This document shows, piece after piece, positions 8,847 through 17,949 of a stretch of 64,000 nt of DNA. A model generated the notes under the pieces. The model had not been told where the DNA came from. It saw nothing but the letters and a program-made list of their open reading frames with translations, and did no database searches. Position 1 is the first letter of the stretch. Each line of letters starts with the position of its first letter. Both the position numbers and the translations under genes were made by a program. This DNA comes from Enterococcus sp. ZJ1622. GTDB taxonomy: Bacteria; Bacillota; Bacilli; Lactobacillales; Enterococcaceae. The DNA lies in assembly GCF_011038845.1 (NCBI RefSeq), contig NZ_JAAKDW010000003.1, positions 124,001 through 188,000 on the forward strand, read 5' to 3'.

Positions 8847-9121
8847 TTGCCGAAAGATGAAGAGAAATTGGACTGGTTTTGTAATTGGTTGCAATTGCTA
8901 AAGCCAGATGTCATAACAATGATAAAGCTGAACGCGACCCGTTTGGCTTTTCTAATGCCTAAACTTCGCAAAGTGATTTTTCGGTGGTGCCACAGGGGCT
9001 AGGAATGAGATAACGTACGTGGCCACTGTCAAAAAAAGAAACAACACACTTTGACCGAACAAATCGACGGGGTAGCAAAAAAAGCTACATCCTCAGTTAA
9101 CAACCACATAGGAGGATTCAT
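8847..9121 (+). other. Long 5' leader of cshA
   Basis: About 275 bases without a gene between the predicted start of transcription and the cshA start codon. It contains pieces able to form local stems, for example around GTGGTGCCAC (8984-8993) and GTGGCCAC further on. No known riboswitch motif was recognised. Long leaders on DEAD-box helicase genes are often sites of autoregulation or cold response; that is inference here. Confidence 0.5.
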
Positions 9122-10633
9122 TTGAAATTTAAAGAACTAGAATTATCACCAGAATTGTTGAAATCAGTCGAACGCGCTGGTTTTGAAGAAGCAACGCCAA
9201 TCCAATCGGAAACGATCCCGTTAGCATTGGATGGAAAAGACGTTATTGGACAAGCACAGACAGGGACAGGTAAAACAGCAGCATTTGGTTTGCCAATGTT
9301 AGAAAAAATCGATCCGCAGCGTAATGAACTTCAAGGATTAGTCATCTCACCGACACGTGAGCTAGCAATCCAGACGCAAGAAGAACTTTACCGTTTAGGA
9401 CGCGATAAAAAAGTCCGCGTACAAGCTGTTTACGGTGGCGCAGATATCGGTCGCCAGATCCGTGGATTAAAAGATCGTCCACATATCGTTGTCGGAACAC
9501 CAGGACGTATGCTTGACCATATCAACCGTCACACATTGAAACTTGGCACAGTCCAAACATTAGTATTGGATGAAGCAGATGAAATGCTGAATATGGGCTT
9601 CTTGGAAGATATTGAAAAAATCATCTCTCAAGTACCTAGCGAACGTCAAACCTTGCTGTTTTCAGCAACTATGCCACCAGCTATCAAAAACATCGGTGTC
9701 AAATTCATGAAAGATCCGCATCACGTGAAGATCAAGACAAAAGAAATGACAGCTGATCTGATCGACCAATATTACGTACGTGCTAAAGAATACGAAAAAT
9801 TCGATATCATGACTCGTCTGTTCGACGTGCAATCACCAGAATTGACGATCGTGTTCGGTCGTACAAAACGCCGTGTCGATGAACTAGCACGCGGATTAGA
9901 AGCGCGTGGCTATCGTGCAGAAGGAATCCATGGTGATTTATCTCAGCAAAAACGGATGAGCGTATTGCGTTCATTCAAGAGTGGACACTTAGATATCCTT
10001 GTTGCGACAGACGTTGCAGCACGTGGGCTTGATATTTCAGGAGTCACACATGTTTACAACTACGATATCCCTCAAGATCCAGAAAGCTATGTTCACCGTA
10101 TCGGACGTACAGGCCGTGCCGGAAAAGGCGGAATGTCAGTTACATTTGTGACACCGAATGAAATGAACTACCTGCATGTTATTGAAAACTTGACGAAAAA
10201 ACGGATGACGACATTACGTCCACCAACCGAAAAAGAAGCTTTCAAAGGACAATTAGGTGCTGCGGTCGAACAGATCGAAGCAAAACTTGAAGAAAACGGG
10301 TTAGATAAATATCTGCAAACTGCGGATAAATTACTGGAAGAATATTCTGCACAAGACCTAGTTGCTTTGTTATTGAAAACAACAGCAAAAGATCCATCTG
10401 ATGCAGTACCAGTGAAAATCACCCCAGAACGTCCATTGCCAATGCAGAAAAAAGGGTACAACAAAAATGGCAAGCGCGGAGGCGGGAACAACCGTAACCG
10501 TCGTGACGGTGGAAGCTACCGAGGCAACAAATCAAAAGGCAGCTACAACAAAAACAACAGCAGCCAAAAAGAAGGCGGAAAACGTCACAATGACAAGAAA
10601 CGTGGATTTGTGATCCGTACGAATAACGACTAA
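9122..10633 (+). CDS. cshA: DEAD-box RNA helicase CshA
   Basis: 503-residue ATP-dependent RNA helicase involved in mRNA turnover, ribosome assembly and cold growth in Firmicutes. Motifs in order: Q motif GFEEATPIQ, motif I AQTGTGKT, Ia PTRELAIQ, Ib [57 protein letters not shown]. The C-terminal tail of about 70 residues is basic and rich in Gly, Arg and Asn, typical of an RNA-binding tail. TTG start at 9122 after AGGAGG. It has its own promoter and a strong terminator 90 bp after the stop. Confidence 0.95.
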   Translation: MKFKELELSPELLKSVERAGFEEATPIQSETIPLALDGKDVIGQAQTGTGKTAAFGLPMLEKIDPQRNELQGLVISPTRELAIQTQEELYRLGRDKKVRVQAVYGGADIGRQIRGLKDRPHIVVGTPGRMLDHINRHTLKLGTVQTLVLDEADEMLNMGFLEDIEKIISQVPSERQTLLFSATMPPAIKNIGVKFMKDPHHVKIKTKEMTADLIDQYYVRAKEYEKFDIMTRLFDVQSPELTIVFGRTKRRVDELARGLEARGYRAEGIHGDLSQQKRMSVLRSFKSGHLDILVATDVAARGLDISGVTHVYNYDIPQDPESYVHRIGRTGRAGKGGMSVTFVTPNEMNYLHVIENLTKKRMTTLRPPTEKEAFKGQLGAAVEQIEAKLEENGLDKYLQTADKLLEEYSAQDLVALLLKTTAKDPSDAVPVKITPERPLPMQKKGYNKNGKRGGGNNRNRRDGGSYRGNKSKGSYNKNNSSQKEGGKRHNDKKRGFVIRTNND

Positions 10634-10719
10634 AAATCGCGATAGTATGATTTCGCTTCTCGAATCGTCCATCTTATCGGGTGTAGTGCCCTAGATGTGA
10701 CTTTTGAGCTGAATCTCTT

Positions 10720-10758
10720 AATAGGACAAGACTGATAGAGTCTTGTCCTATTTTTTTA
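10720..10758 (+). terminator. Terminator after cshA
   Basis: AATAGGACAAGACT pairs perfectly with AGTCTTGTCCTATT around a 5-base loop, followed by a T-run. The rest of the 375-base gap up to acpS (10634-11008) holds no gene. A likely -10 box TAGAAT for acpS lies at 10967-10972 with no clear -35. Confidence 0.9.
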
Positions 10759-11008
10759 TTCCGGAAACAAGTCGCTATTGTGTTTTGTAAAACTTTTTCT
10801 TTATGATGAGATGGGGCAAAAAACGAGGAGACAGACCGATTATTTGTCTTGTTGTCTTCTTTTTTTGGAAGGCTGTTGGAACGGCAGTAGTTTATGTTTT
10901 TTATAAATAGAAGCTATCATTTTTGTTATTTGTGTACTTATTTGTGGCAAAATGCCCAGAATTTGGTAGAATGAGAGTGTTCTAAATTTGTTGAAGAGAG
11001 AAAATCAG

Positions 11009-11359
11009 ATGATAAAAGGAATTGGAATTGACGCAGTAGAGCTACCTAGGATCGCCAGGATCATCAAAGAAAAGCCGCATTTTGTCGACCGGGTACTGAC
11101 CCCAAAAGAGATCGAATTGTTCCATATATTGCCTTTTCATCGGCAAGTGGAATTTTTAGGGGGACGCTATGCATGTAAAGAAGCTTTTTCAAAAGCATGG
11201 GGGACAGGTATCGGAAAAGTCACTTTTCAGGAAATCGAGATTTTGAAAAACGAGGCTGGTCAGCCCGTTGTCACGCAATCCCCTCACACTGGAACGGTTT
11301 GGGTCAGTATCACGCATACCGATGAAGTCGCTTTTGCACAGATTATTCTAGAAGAATAG
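11009..11359 (+). CDS. acpS: Holo-[acyl-carrier-protein] synthase
   Basis: 116-residue 4'-phosphopantetheinyl transferase that activates acyl carrier protein with CoA. The magnesium-binding Asp in GIGIDAVELPRI (residues 4-15) and the Glu in YACKEAFSKAWGTG are in place. Start chosen at ATG 11009 because it follows GAAGAGAG at good spacing and gives the standard N terminus; an upstream TTG in frame is ignored. alr begins 13 bp later, so acpS-alr-mazF is likely one operon, the same order as in Bacillus. Confidence 0.94.
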   Translation: MIKGIGIDAVELPRIARIIKEKPHFVDRVLTPKEIELFHILPFHRQVEFLGGRYACKEAFSKAWGTGIGKVTFQEIEILKNEAGQPVVTQSPHTGTVWVSITHTDEVAFAQIILEE

Positions 11360-11371
11360 AAAGAAGGAAGA

Positions 11372-12496
11372 ATGATGGTAGTCGCTTGGCATCGTCCAAC
11401 AAAAGCAGTTATACATACACAGGCTATTACAGAAAACGTAGCAAATGAGCTTGCAAGGCTCCCTGAAGGAAAAGAACTATTTGCTGTGGTAAAAGCAAAT
11501 GGCTATGGCCACGGTGCTGTTGAAGCAGCACAAGCGGCAGTGGCAGGAGGTGCGACCGGTTTTTGTGTGGCGAATTTGGATGAAGGGGTTGAATTGCGAG
11601 AAGCTGGTTTTACACAGCCGATCCTCGTATTGAATATGATCCCATATGATGCCTTGACTTTAGCAGTTGCACACGATCTTTCGATAACTGCCGGTACATG
11701 GGAATGGCTGCAAAAAACGGCTGCTGTTTTAGAAGAAAGCAAAATGGATCATCCGCTTCGCCTTCATCTGAAAGTAGATACTGGGATGGGGAGAATCGGT
11801 TTCCTGACGCCTAACGGAGTAAAAGAAGCTGCGGAGTTTATCCAGAAAAATCCGTATCTATATTGGGAAGGTCTGTTCACTCATTTTTCGACAGCGGATC
11901 AGGCGGATGATACTTACTGGAATCTTCAAAAACAGCGATTTGAAGACGCAGTTGCGGTGCTTCCTGAATTGCCTCGCTATGTCCATGTCAGTAACAGTGC
12001 GACTGCGTTGTGGCATTCAGAGATTATCGGTAACATGATACGATACGGTGCAGCAATGTACGGATTGAATCCTTCTGGACATGCGTTGCCCGAGGTCTAT
12101 CCATTGAAGCCGGCACTTGAGCTTGTTTCCGAGCTGATTCAAGTCAAACAGCTAGCTGCAGGAGAAGGGATCGGATATGGTGAAACATATGTCACCTCGC
12201 AACCAGAATGGATCGGTACAGTCCCAATCGGCTATGCAGACGGCTGGTTACGGAAAATGCAGGGTTTTTCACTATTGATTGACGGAAATTACTGTGAAAC
12301 TGTAGGACGTGTATGTATGGATCAGCTGATGGTGCGCCTGCCTCATGAAATGCCTGTAGGAACAAAAGTGACACTGATCGGAAAGAATCAGAACGAAGAA
12401 ATCACGATGCAAGATGTAGCAGATCAACTGGGAACGATCCACTATGAAGTAGCTTGTATACTAGGTTTGCGTATACCAAGAGAATATCAAGATTAA
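11372..12496 (+). CDS. alr: Alanine racemase
   Basis: 374-residue PLP enzyme converting L-Ala to D-Ala, which feeds Ddl. The PLP lysine lies in [10 protein letters not shown] near residue 39. The second-base tyrosine lies in GIGYGETY. The C-terminal VGRVCMDQ is the usual racemase motif. ATG at 11372 after AAGGAAG; the next codon is also ATG, so the start could be one residue later. It is closely spaced with acpS upstream and mazF downstream (10 bp). Confidence 0.96.
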   Translation: MMVVAWHRPTKAVIHTQAITENVANELARLPEGKELFAVVKANGYGHGAVEAAQAAVAGGATGFCVANLDEGVELREAGFTQPILVLNMIPYDALTLAVAHDLSITAGTWEWLQKTAAVLEESKMDHPLRLHLKVDTGMGRIGFLTPNGVKEAAEFIQKNPYLYWEGLFTHFSTADQADDTYWNLQKQRFEDAVAVLPELPRYVHVSNSATALWHSEIIGNMIRYGAAMYGLNPSGHALPEVYPLKPALELVSELIQVKQLAAGEGIGYGETYVTSQPEWIGTVPIGYADGWLRKMQGFSLLIDGNYCETVGRVCMDQLMVRLPHEMPVGTKVTLIGKNQNEEITMQDVADQLGTIHYEVACILGLRIPREYQD

Positions 12497-12506
12497 GGAG
12501 GATCCT

Positions 12507-12875
12507 ATGGTAAAAAGAGGAGATATATACTTTGCTGATCTTTCTCCAGTCGTGGGATCAGAACAAGGCGGGACACGTCCTGTCTTGGTGATTCAAAATA
12601 ACTTGGGTAACCATTTTAGTCCAACGATCATTGTTGCTGCGATCACAGCGAAAATGGCGAAACCGAAACTGCCGACGCATATCGGGATCAAAGCAACTGG
12701 GACTGGGATCGAACGTGACTCGGTTATTTTACTGGAGCAGATTCGAACGATCGATAAATCGAGATTGAAAGAAAAAGTCTGTCATCTCGAACGGTCGATC
12801 ATGATGGAAGTAGATAAAGCATTAAAAATCAGTGTCGGGATCGAAGCGCTGACACCAGTGACAAAAAACTGCTGA
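12507..12875 (+). CDS. mazF: MazF/NdoA-type endoribonuclease toxin
   Basis: 122-residue member of the PemK/MazF family, sequence-specific mRNA interferases that cut single-stranded RNA. The N-terminal [20 protein letters not shown], then [12 protein letters not shown] and the conserved Ser/Thr-rich strand [22 protein letters not shown], match Bacillus NdoA (EndoA). Start ATG at 12507 has AAGGAGG. In Bacillus the antitoxin gene lies between alr and this gene. Here only 10 bp separate alr and mazF, so no local antitoxin is encoded. It must be kept in check by a distant antitoxin, by expression level, or be a chromosomal housekeeping nuclease. Confidence 0.92.
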   Translation: MVKRGDIYFADLSPVVGSEQGGTRPVLVIQNNLGNHFSPTIIVAAITAKMAKPKLPTHIGIKATGTGIERDSVILLEQIRTIDKSRLKEKVCHLERSIMMEVDKALKISVGIEALTPVTKNC

Positions 12876-12920
12876 GACTGCCAACAGCCTTTACATATAA
12901 AAGGATCAGTTAAATGGATA

Positions 12921-12969
12921 AAAAAAGATACGTCCTATCCAACGAATGTTTGGATGACGTATCTTTTTT
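12921..12969. terminator. Bidirectional terminator between mazF and rpsN
   Basis: AAAAAAGATACGTC and GACGTATCTTTTTT pair perfectly. An inner ATCCAA/TTGGAT extends the stem. A/T runs on both sides make it function for both convergent genes. Confidence 0.92.
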
Positions 12970-13024
12970 GCGGCTGAAAGGAGTAATCCATAAAACTTCC
13001 TCCTTTGTCTGCTTTACTATTTTC

Positions 13025-13294
13025 TTACCAGCTTGCTTTTTTGACTCCAGGAATCAGCCCTTGATGTGCCAGTTCACGGAATTTCACGCGAGACATACCG
13101 AATTTACGCATGTAGCCGCGAGGTCTTCCGTCGATTAGATCACGATTTTTCAATCGTTCTGGTCGTGCATCCAAAGGCAGTTTGCGCAAGCCTTCGTAAT
13201 CTTTTTGCGCTTTTAATTCTTGACGCAAAGCTGCATAGCGTTCAATCGTTTCTTGCTGTTTCTTTGCTTTTGCGATTTTTGATTTTTTAGCCAT
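13025..13294 (-). CDS. rpsN: 30S ribosomal protein S14, zinc-independent paralogue
   Basis: 89-residue S14 of the long, cysteine-free type: no CxxC zinc ribbon anywhere, unlike the 61-residue zinc-binding S14 usually encoded in the main ribosomal operon of Firmicutes. In Bacillus the cysteine-free S14 replaces the zinc form when zinc is scarce and is repressed by Zur. The conserved [14 protein letters not shown] motif is present. ATG at 13294 follows GGAGG; two codons upstream another ATG is in frame but badly spaced. A Zur-like operator lies in the promoter region, which supports this role. Confidence 0.93.
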   Translation of the reverse strand: MAKKSKIAKAKKQQETIERYAALRQELKAQKDYEGLRKLPLDARPERLKNRDLIDGRPRGYMRKFGMSRVKFRELAHQGLIPGVKKASW

Positions 13295-13337
13295 AAACAA
13301 ATTCCTCCAGTTGATTGTATTGGTTGTCTAAAAACGT

Positions 13338-13396
13338 AAATCGTAATCATTACGCTTTTAGATACATAATTTACCACATTTCGAAAGAAAAGACAA
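13338..13396 (-). promoter_or_regulatory. rpsN promoter with Zur-type operator
   Basis: On the minus strand TTGTCT (13396-13391), a 17-bp spacer and TAAATT (13373-13368) form a vegetative promoter. Just downstream is a 7-1-7 inverted repeat, TCGTAAT C ATTACGC on the plus strand at 13341-13355, flanked by AAA and TTTT. It matches the Bacillus Zur box (TCGTAATnATTACGA) at 14 of 14 fixed bases but one. Position over the start of transcription predicts repression when zinc is plentiful. Confidence 0.82.
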
Positions 13397-13494
13397 CTAT
13401 TTTGTTTCTTGTGTAAACGATTCGAACGAAGACGATTTTTTTGTCAAAACAAGCCGATACTCGTAAACTGAAAGAAAAAAGGAGCGTGAAGATC

Positions 13495-14439
13495 ATGCGC
13501 AGATTCGCAATGACAGATTACGGAGAAGCACCAGCTGTTTTTAAAGAAATCTCTGCCGAGCCCCGAGAAGTTACTGCAGGACATATCCGAGTAGCAATCA
13601 AAGCATTCGGGATCAATCCTTACGATGTGGCACTCCGTTCAGGAAAAATGAAAGAAGTACGTACCTTGAAATTTCCGTATGTTCCCGGAAACGATGGAGC
13701 CGGCATCGTCACAGAAACGTCAGCGGATGTGGATTCAGTCAAGATCGGTGATCGAGTCGTCATCCATACCGTAGGAGGAACCTATGGAGAAGAAGTGGTC
13801 ATGCCTGCTGCAAAGGCGGCGAAAATACCAGAAAAGATGAGTTGGGCAGAAGCGGCAGGTATGGTAACAACGGGATTGACCGCTTATAATCTCCTCAATC
13901 ACTTGCTGGATCTCCAACCGACAGATACAGTGATGGTACAAGGTGCATCAGGCGGCGTAGGAGCAAGTTTACTGCAATTGCTACATGAAAAAGGAATCAG
14001 AGTACTTGCCAGCGCATCGAAGAAAAATGAAGAAAAAGTACGGAAACTCGGTGTATCAGAGTTTACAGCTTATGACGAAACTGATCCAGCCGAGAAATTC
14101 GAAAATCAAGCAGATGTCGTGATCGATGCAACAAAGGGGAGTATCCAGGGAGAAACTGGGATTCGTATCATGAAAGAAGGCGGGCGTTACATTGCATTGA
14201 ACGAACTGCCGGATCTGGCATTACGCCAGAAAAAAGAAGGCTTCTATGAATCTTACGTACCGCGAAAAGAATACCAAGATAAAGAAGCTTTTTCCGGTTT
14301 GCTGCATGCGTATGAAAAAGGTCTCTTTACTATTCCAATCGCTGAAGAACTGCCTGCGACACTAGATCATGTCATTTGGGCACACCAACAGCTGGAAGGT
14401 CATCCACCTGCTGGGAAGATTGTTCTGTTGAATAAATGA
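13495..14439 (+). CDS. NADP-dependent MDR-type oxidoreductase (quinone reductase-like)
   Basis: 314-residue medium-chain dehydrogenase/reductase of the zinc-free quinone oxidoreductase branch. Visible are the GroES-like N-terminal domain with GINPYDVALRSG and VPGNDGAGIV, then a Rossmann fold with the nucleotide loop QGASGGVGASLLQL. No structural zinc cysteines are present. The substrate is unknown; relatives reduce quinones or alpha,beta-unsaturated carbonyls. ATG at 13495 has an AAAGGAG site at good spacing; an in-frame TTG at 13441 would add 18 residues and lies in the shared promoter region with rpsN. It is monogenic, ended by a strong terminator. Confidence 0.85.
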   Translation: MRRFAMTDYGEAPAVFKEISAEPREVTAGHIRVAIKAFGINPYDVALRSGKMKEVRTLKFPYVPGNDGAGIVTETSADVDSVKIGDRVVIHTVGGTYGEEVVMPAAKAAKIPEKMSWAEAAGMVTTGLTAYNLLNHLLDLQPTDTVMVQGASGGVGASLLQLLHEKGIRVLASASKKNEEKVRKLGVSEFTAYDETDPAEKFENQADVVIDATKGSIQGETGIRIMKEGGRYIALNELPDLALRQKKEGFYESYVPRKEYQDKEAFSGLLHAYEKGLFTIPIAEELPATLDHVIWAHQQLEGHPPAGKIVLLNK

Positions 14440-14460
14440 CAGAGAACAAAGAAGATAATC

Positions 14461-14497
14461 AAAAAAAGCTGGATCACATCAGGTGGTCCAGCTTTTT
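14461..14497 (+). terminator. Terminator after the MDR oxidoreductase
   Basis: AAAAAGCTGGA pairs with TCCAGCTTTTT with a short loop and a T-run on both strands. Confidence 0.88.
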
Positions 14498-14547
14498 GAT
14501 TGAAGTCATCAGATGAAGTGCTCAGCGTAAAGTTATCTTTCTGATTT

Positions 14548-14695
14548 GTTTCATGATAAAGTAATTCTATAAATCTTAATTATTTATCAAGATGTAAGAG
14601 ATTACAATAGGACAATTTCAATCATATGTCAAAAATCTTTGTCTTTTTGAAAATTGACGATTGAAAACAGCGTGGTTTACATGGTAAAGTAATTC
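14548..14695 (+). promoter_or_regulatory. Promoter region of the YhgE gene with a direct repeat
   Basis: Two near-identical 20-bp copies, GTTTCATGATAAAGTAATTC at 14548-14567 and GTTTACATGGTAAAGTAATTC at 14675-14695, lie 127 bp apart upstream of the YhgE gene. Each contains TAAAGT, a possible -10; the second is preceded 18 bp earlier by TTGAAA (14661-14666). They could be tandem promoters or binding sites for one regulator. The sequence between them is AT-rich and without a gene. Confidence 0.45.
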
Positions 14696-14723
14696 AGCTG
14701 AAAAAAAGAAGAAGGGGATAACT

Positions 14724-17393
14724 ATGCAGTCAATCAAAAATACAATCAAACTTTATCTACTTGACTGGAAGAGAATTTTCAAAAACCCGATCGCAACACT
14801 TCTGATCGTTGCTATAATGATTATTCCATCGCTTTACGCGTGGTTCAATATCAAAGCTCTATGGGACCCATATGGCAATACTGGTGAATTGCCAATCGCT
14901 GTTTACAGTGCGGACAAGCCAGCCGAATTCCAAGGAGAAGAAGTGGCTATCGGAAAGCAAGTGATCGAATCGCTCCATAAAAACAAACAATTAGGATGGA
15001 AGTTCGTTGGTTCCGAGAAACAGCTGGAAGATGGCGTACGTTCGGGAAAATATTATGCAGGGATCTATCTGCCAGAAGATTTTTCCGAAGATCTGTTGAG
15101 TTTTACGAGCGGTGACATCAAAAAACCGAAAATCGAGTACACAGTCAATGAAAAGATCAACGCGATCGCACCAAAAATCACAGATAAAGGGGCATCGTCC
15201 ATACAGGCCCAAATCACTGATGAATTCACTAAGACAGCCAGTTCGACTTTACTGACGGTGTTCAACGAGATCGGTTATGACCTCGATTCTAACCTAGTCA
15301 GCATCAATAAAGTCAAAGACATGATCCTGTCCACGGATGAAGACCTAGATACGATCGATGGCTACACGCAGCAAGTACTAGAATTGCAAGGCCAATTGCC
15401 TGAGATCAAAGAAAAATTGAACAAAGCCAATGAGTTCGTCGATTATCTGCCGAAAGTAGATGAGATGGGCGAGAAGGTCGTTGCGCTCAATGACAAAATG
15501 CCTGAGCTCAGAGAACAAGGGAAAATCATTTTAGATTTGCAGACAAAAATCCCAGAGATCCAAAACGCCGGTAAACAATTAGCGGAGATCGACAGCGATT
15601 TTTCTTCGATCCAAGACACGATGAACCAAGGGATCGATGAAGCCAAACAAGGCCTGACGATTATCCAACAAGTCCAAGACATCTTGCCAGATGTGAAAAA
15701 TCTGGAAACGCAGGCGAACAGCTTAGCTGACCAGACAAAAGCGGGAGCTACTCAATTGAAAGACGCTGTACCAAGCATCACAAGCAGCGTGCAAGTGACG
15801 TTGGATTCGATTGGTCAAGTAGCGACAACGACGGGCTCGCTAATAGATTCCATCCAAGTTGGAACTGAATTAACAGATGAGCAAAAACAAGCAATACAAA
15901 CTATCATTGATAGTATTCCACAGCAACAAGCTACTATTGACAAATTGATTCAATTTTTAACTGAATTGCAGAATAATGCCGGAAATGATAAATTACAGGG
16001 GATTATTGACAAGTTGACTCAAGGCAAAACGTTATTGGATGTATTGAAAAACGCCTTGAATACTGCTGTTCAGGCAGGAAGTATCAGTCAAGACCTCTTT
16101 AAAGAAATAAAAGATGCTATATCTAACGTGGAAGGTTTAATTAACGGCATTGATGTAAACAATGTCAGTTCTACTGTAACTTCCCTACTAGACCAAGTGA
16201 TCAACACGATTGGAACTGCACAAGGCGCACTGAGCAAAGCAGACCAGATCGATTTTGAATCGCTACTAAGCTCCACGAAAGCGACTGTCACGAACGCTGT
16301 AGCGATCCTTGAGAAGTATCAGAAAGAGATGCCTGCGATTGGTCAAGAGGTGCATGACGCCAATACCATGCTGAATGGCAACATGGATACGATCGTCAAT
16401 GGTATCAACCAAGGCGCAGACCTGTACAACAATGAGTTGCCGATATTAGAACAAAAACTTGGTCTTGCAGCAGATTTCATCCAAAATGACTGGCCGACTC
16501 TGAAAACAGAGATTACCAGCACATTGGGAACTGTCAATGAAAAAATGCCAGAAGTAGAAACAGCAGTCAATGCGGCCGCTGATCTGATCAATAATGATTG
16601 GCCAAGTATCAAGAGTGGTATCCAAAAAGCAGCAGATGCGATCCGAAAAGGGGAAAAAGAAGTCGATCTAGGCGAAGTCATCAAATTATTGAAGCTTGAT
16701 GCGACGAAGGAAAGTGACTTCTTTACGAACCCAGTGGATCTGCAGACAAATGCCTTATATCCGATTGCGAATAACGGCTCTGCAAGCACACCATTTTACA
16801 CAGCTCTTTGTTTGTGGGTAGGTGCCGTCCTTCTTTCAAGTGTAGCAACAACTGACTATTATCTTGGGAAGAAAGACCGCAACCACTTCACGAAACGTGA
16901 ACAATTCGTTGCACGGATGCTGACTTTCTTGACGATGGCGATCGCTCAAAGTCTGATTGTTACGCTAGGAAATATCTTCTTGCTGGGCGTTGATGTCCAA
17001 AATCCAGTGTACAGTGTGTCCTTTGCGGTATTGATCGCTTTGGCATTCATGATGATCGTCTATGTCTTAGCCGCATTGTTCGACAATGTCGGAAAAGGGA
17101 TCGCCATTATCATCTTAGTACTGTCGATCTCCGGCGGTGGGGGGAACTATCCGATCCAAGTTTCCGGTAAGTTCTTCCAAATGATCAACCCATTCCTGCC
17201 ATTCACTCATGCAGTGAATCTGCTTCGGGAATCTGCAGGTGGGATCTATTGGCCAAATGCGACAAAAGCCATTTGGATCATGATCGGATTATTCATCGTG
17301 TTCGGTATCGTTGGAACAGCTGTTTATCCATATATCGAAGAAAAAATGACCAAATTCAAAGAAGCAGCACATGAGAGCCACATCTTCCATTAA
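14724..17393 (+). CDS. YhgE/Pip-type large membrane protein
   Basis: 889 residues. One N-terminal transmembrane helix (around 22-42) comes first, followed by the YhgE signature region ([23 protein letters not shown], beginning near 43). A long extracytoplasmic segment of about 620 residues is rich in coiled-coil heptads. The C-terminal third has about five transmembrane helices in an ABC-2-like arrangement. Relatives include phage infection protein Pip, YhgE and type VII secretion-associated EsaA-like proteins; phage receptor or export roles are known for some members only. ATG 14724 with a GAAGGGG site. Codons about 372-492 are clearly more AT-rich than the flanks, hinting at a recombined segment. 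An EFAR-like array begins at the base after the stop codon. Confidence 0.85.
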   Translation: MQSIKNTIKLYLLDWKRIFKNPIATLLIVAIMIIPSLYAWFNIKALWDPYGNTGELPIAVYSADKPAEFQGEEVAIGKQVIESLHKNKQLGWKFVGSEKQLEDGVRSGKYYAGIYLPEDFSEDLLSFTSGDIKKPKIEYTVNEKINAIAPKITDKGASSIQAQITDEFTKTASSTLLTVFNEIGYDLDSNLVSINKVKDMILSTDEDLDTIDGYTQQVLELQGQLPEIKEKLNKANEFVDYLPKVDEMGEKVVALNDKMPELREQGKIILDLQTKIPEIQNAGKQLAEIDSDFSSIQDTMNQGIDEAKQGLTIIQQVQDILPDVKNLETQANSLADQTKAGATQLKDAVPSITSSVQVTLDSIGQVATTTGSLIDSIQVGTELTDEQKQAIQTIIDSIPQQQATIDKLIQFLTELQNNAGNDKLQGIIDKLTQGKTLLDVLKNALNTAVQAGSISQDLFKEIKDAISNVEGLINGIDVNNVSSTVTSLLDQVINTIGTAQGALSKADQIDFESLLSSTKATVTNAVAILEKYQKEMPAIGQEVHDANTMLNGNMDTIVNGINQGADLYNNELPILEQKLGLAADFIQNDWPTLKTEITSTLGTVNEKMPEVETAVNAAADLINNDWPSIKSGIQKAADAIRKGEKEVDLGEVIKLLKLDATKESDFFTNPVDLQTNALYPIANNGSASTPFYTALCLWVGAVLLSSVATTDYYLGKKDRNHFTKREQFVARMLTFLTMAIAQSLIVTLGNIFLLGVDVQNPVYSVSFAVLIALAFMMIVYVLAALFDNVGKGIAIIILVLSISGGGGNYPIQVSGKFFQMINPFLPFTHAVNLLRESAGGIYWPNATKAIWIMIGLFIVFGIVGTAVYPYIEEKMTKFKEAAHESHIFH

Positions 17394-17636
17394 GAGGTTG
17401 TGAGCCTGCTGTTTAACTCTGAGGCACAAGGAACAATTTCAAAAACAGCTTCTCATGTTTGATGTATATTGTGACTTGTGCCCGAGGAGTTGGCAGGAGA
17501 ACACCGTGAATCAGAGGTTGTGACAACTGCGTTCTGCTTTAAGGAATAAGGGCACTGAACAGAAAATAGCTCCTCATATTTTCTTGTTCAGTGAACTTAT
17601 TGCCGAGAAGCAGCAGTTGGAACACTGTTTATTCGG
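17394..17636 (+). repeat. EFAR-like array, units A-B
   Basis: Two units in the direction of the upstream YhgE gene: type A (17394-17513) and type B (17514-17636). Each starts with GAGGTTGTGA and ends with AACACCGTGAATCA or AACACTGTTTATTCG. Each has complementary arms: in A, AACTCTGAGGCACAAG with CTTGTGCCCGAGGAGTT; in B, GCTTTAAGGAATAAG with CTTATTGCCGAGAAGC. The centre of B is AAAATAGCTCCTCATATTTT. The array begins exactly after the TAA stop codon. A hairpin with the core TGTGACAA-GACT-TTGTCACA follows at 17645-17671. Confidence 0.88.
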
Positions 17637-17644
17637 AAAAAAAT

Positions 17645-17671
17645 GGCTGTGACAAGACTTTTGTCACAGCC
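17645..17671. repeat. TGACAA/TTGTCA hairpin module
   Basis: GGCTGTGACAA pairs with TTGTCACAGCC around a short loop. The same core recurs at five other repeat loci in this window. Here the T-run is on the minus-strand side only, so it would stop leftward transcription. Confidence 0.8.
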
Positions 17672-17686
17672 CCCTGTAGATCAATT

Positions 17687-17745
17687 TATAGCGAAAAAAG
17701 GATAGAACCTGACTCGAAATGTCACGTTCTATCCTTTTGCTATAG
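17687..17745. terminator. Strong hairpin upstream of kimA
   Basis: TATAGC, a run of A and GGATAGAAC pair with GTTCTATCCTTTT and GCTATA, giving about 19 bp with a 16-base loop. It contains A/T tracts within the stem and probably terminates transcripts from the YhgE side. The remaining 17746-17850 contains a small hairpin AAGCGT/ACGCTT and no gene. Confidence 0.75.
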
Positions 17746-17850
17746 TGTGTCGGAAAGGAGTAGAATAGGGCTTGATCTGACGTGCAATAAAGCGTTTGAA
17801 AGGACGCTTGATATTTTTCTGTTTTTTCCCAAATATTTTGTCAAAGTTTA

Positions 17851-17879
17851 TTGACTTTTAAGGTGGGTGAGCGTACTAT
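17851..17879 (+). promoter_or_regulatory. Promoter of the kimA-type gene
   Basis: TTGACT at 17851-17856 and TACTAT at 17874-17879 with a 17-bp spacer. The leader is only about 65 bases long, too short for a ydaO (cyclic di-AMP) riboswitch of the kind that precedes Bacillus kimA. Confidence 0.7.
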
Positions 17880-17949
17880 AACATCTTGTTTACTATAAAT
17901 TTTCGACCATCAATTTTGAAGCAAATATGTGTGTAAAGGAGTTTAAAAA

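Noticed and set aside
10810-10880. Second terminator between cshA and acpS (GAGGAGACA with TGTCTTC)
   Set aside because: The possible stem is short and mismatched, although a T-run follows; not strong enough to list.
17591-17854. Open frame of 87 codons after the YhgE gene
   Set aside because: It lies across repeat units, the TGACAA hairpin and a terminator; no ribosome site and no protein-like pattern.
17746-17949. ydaO (cyclic di-AMP) riboswitch before kimA
   Set aside because: The leader after the predicted promoter is too short, and no ydaO-like core was seen.
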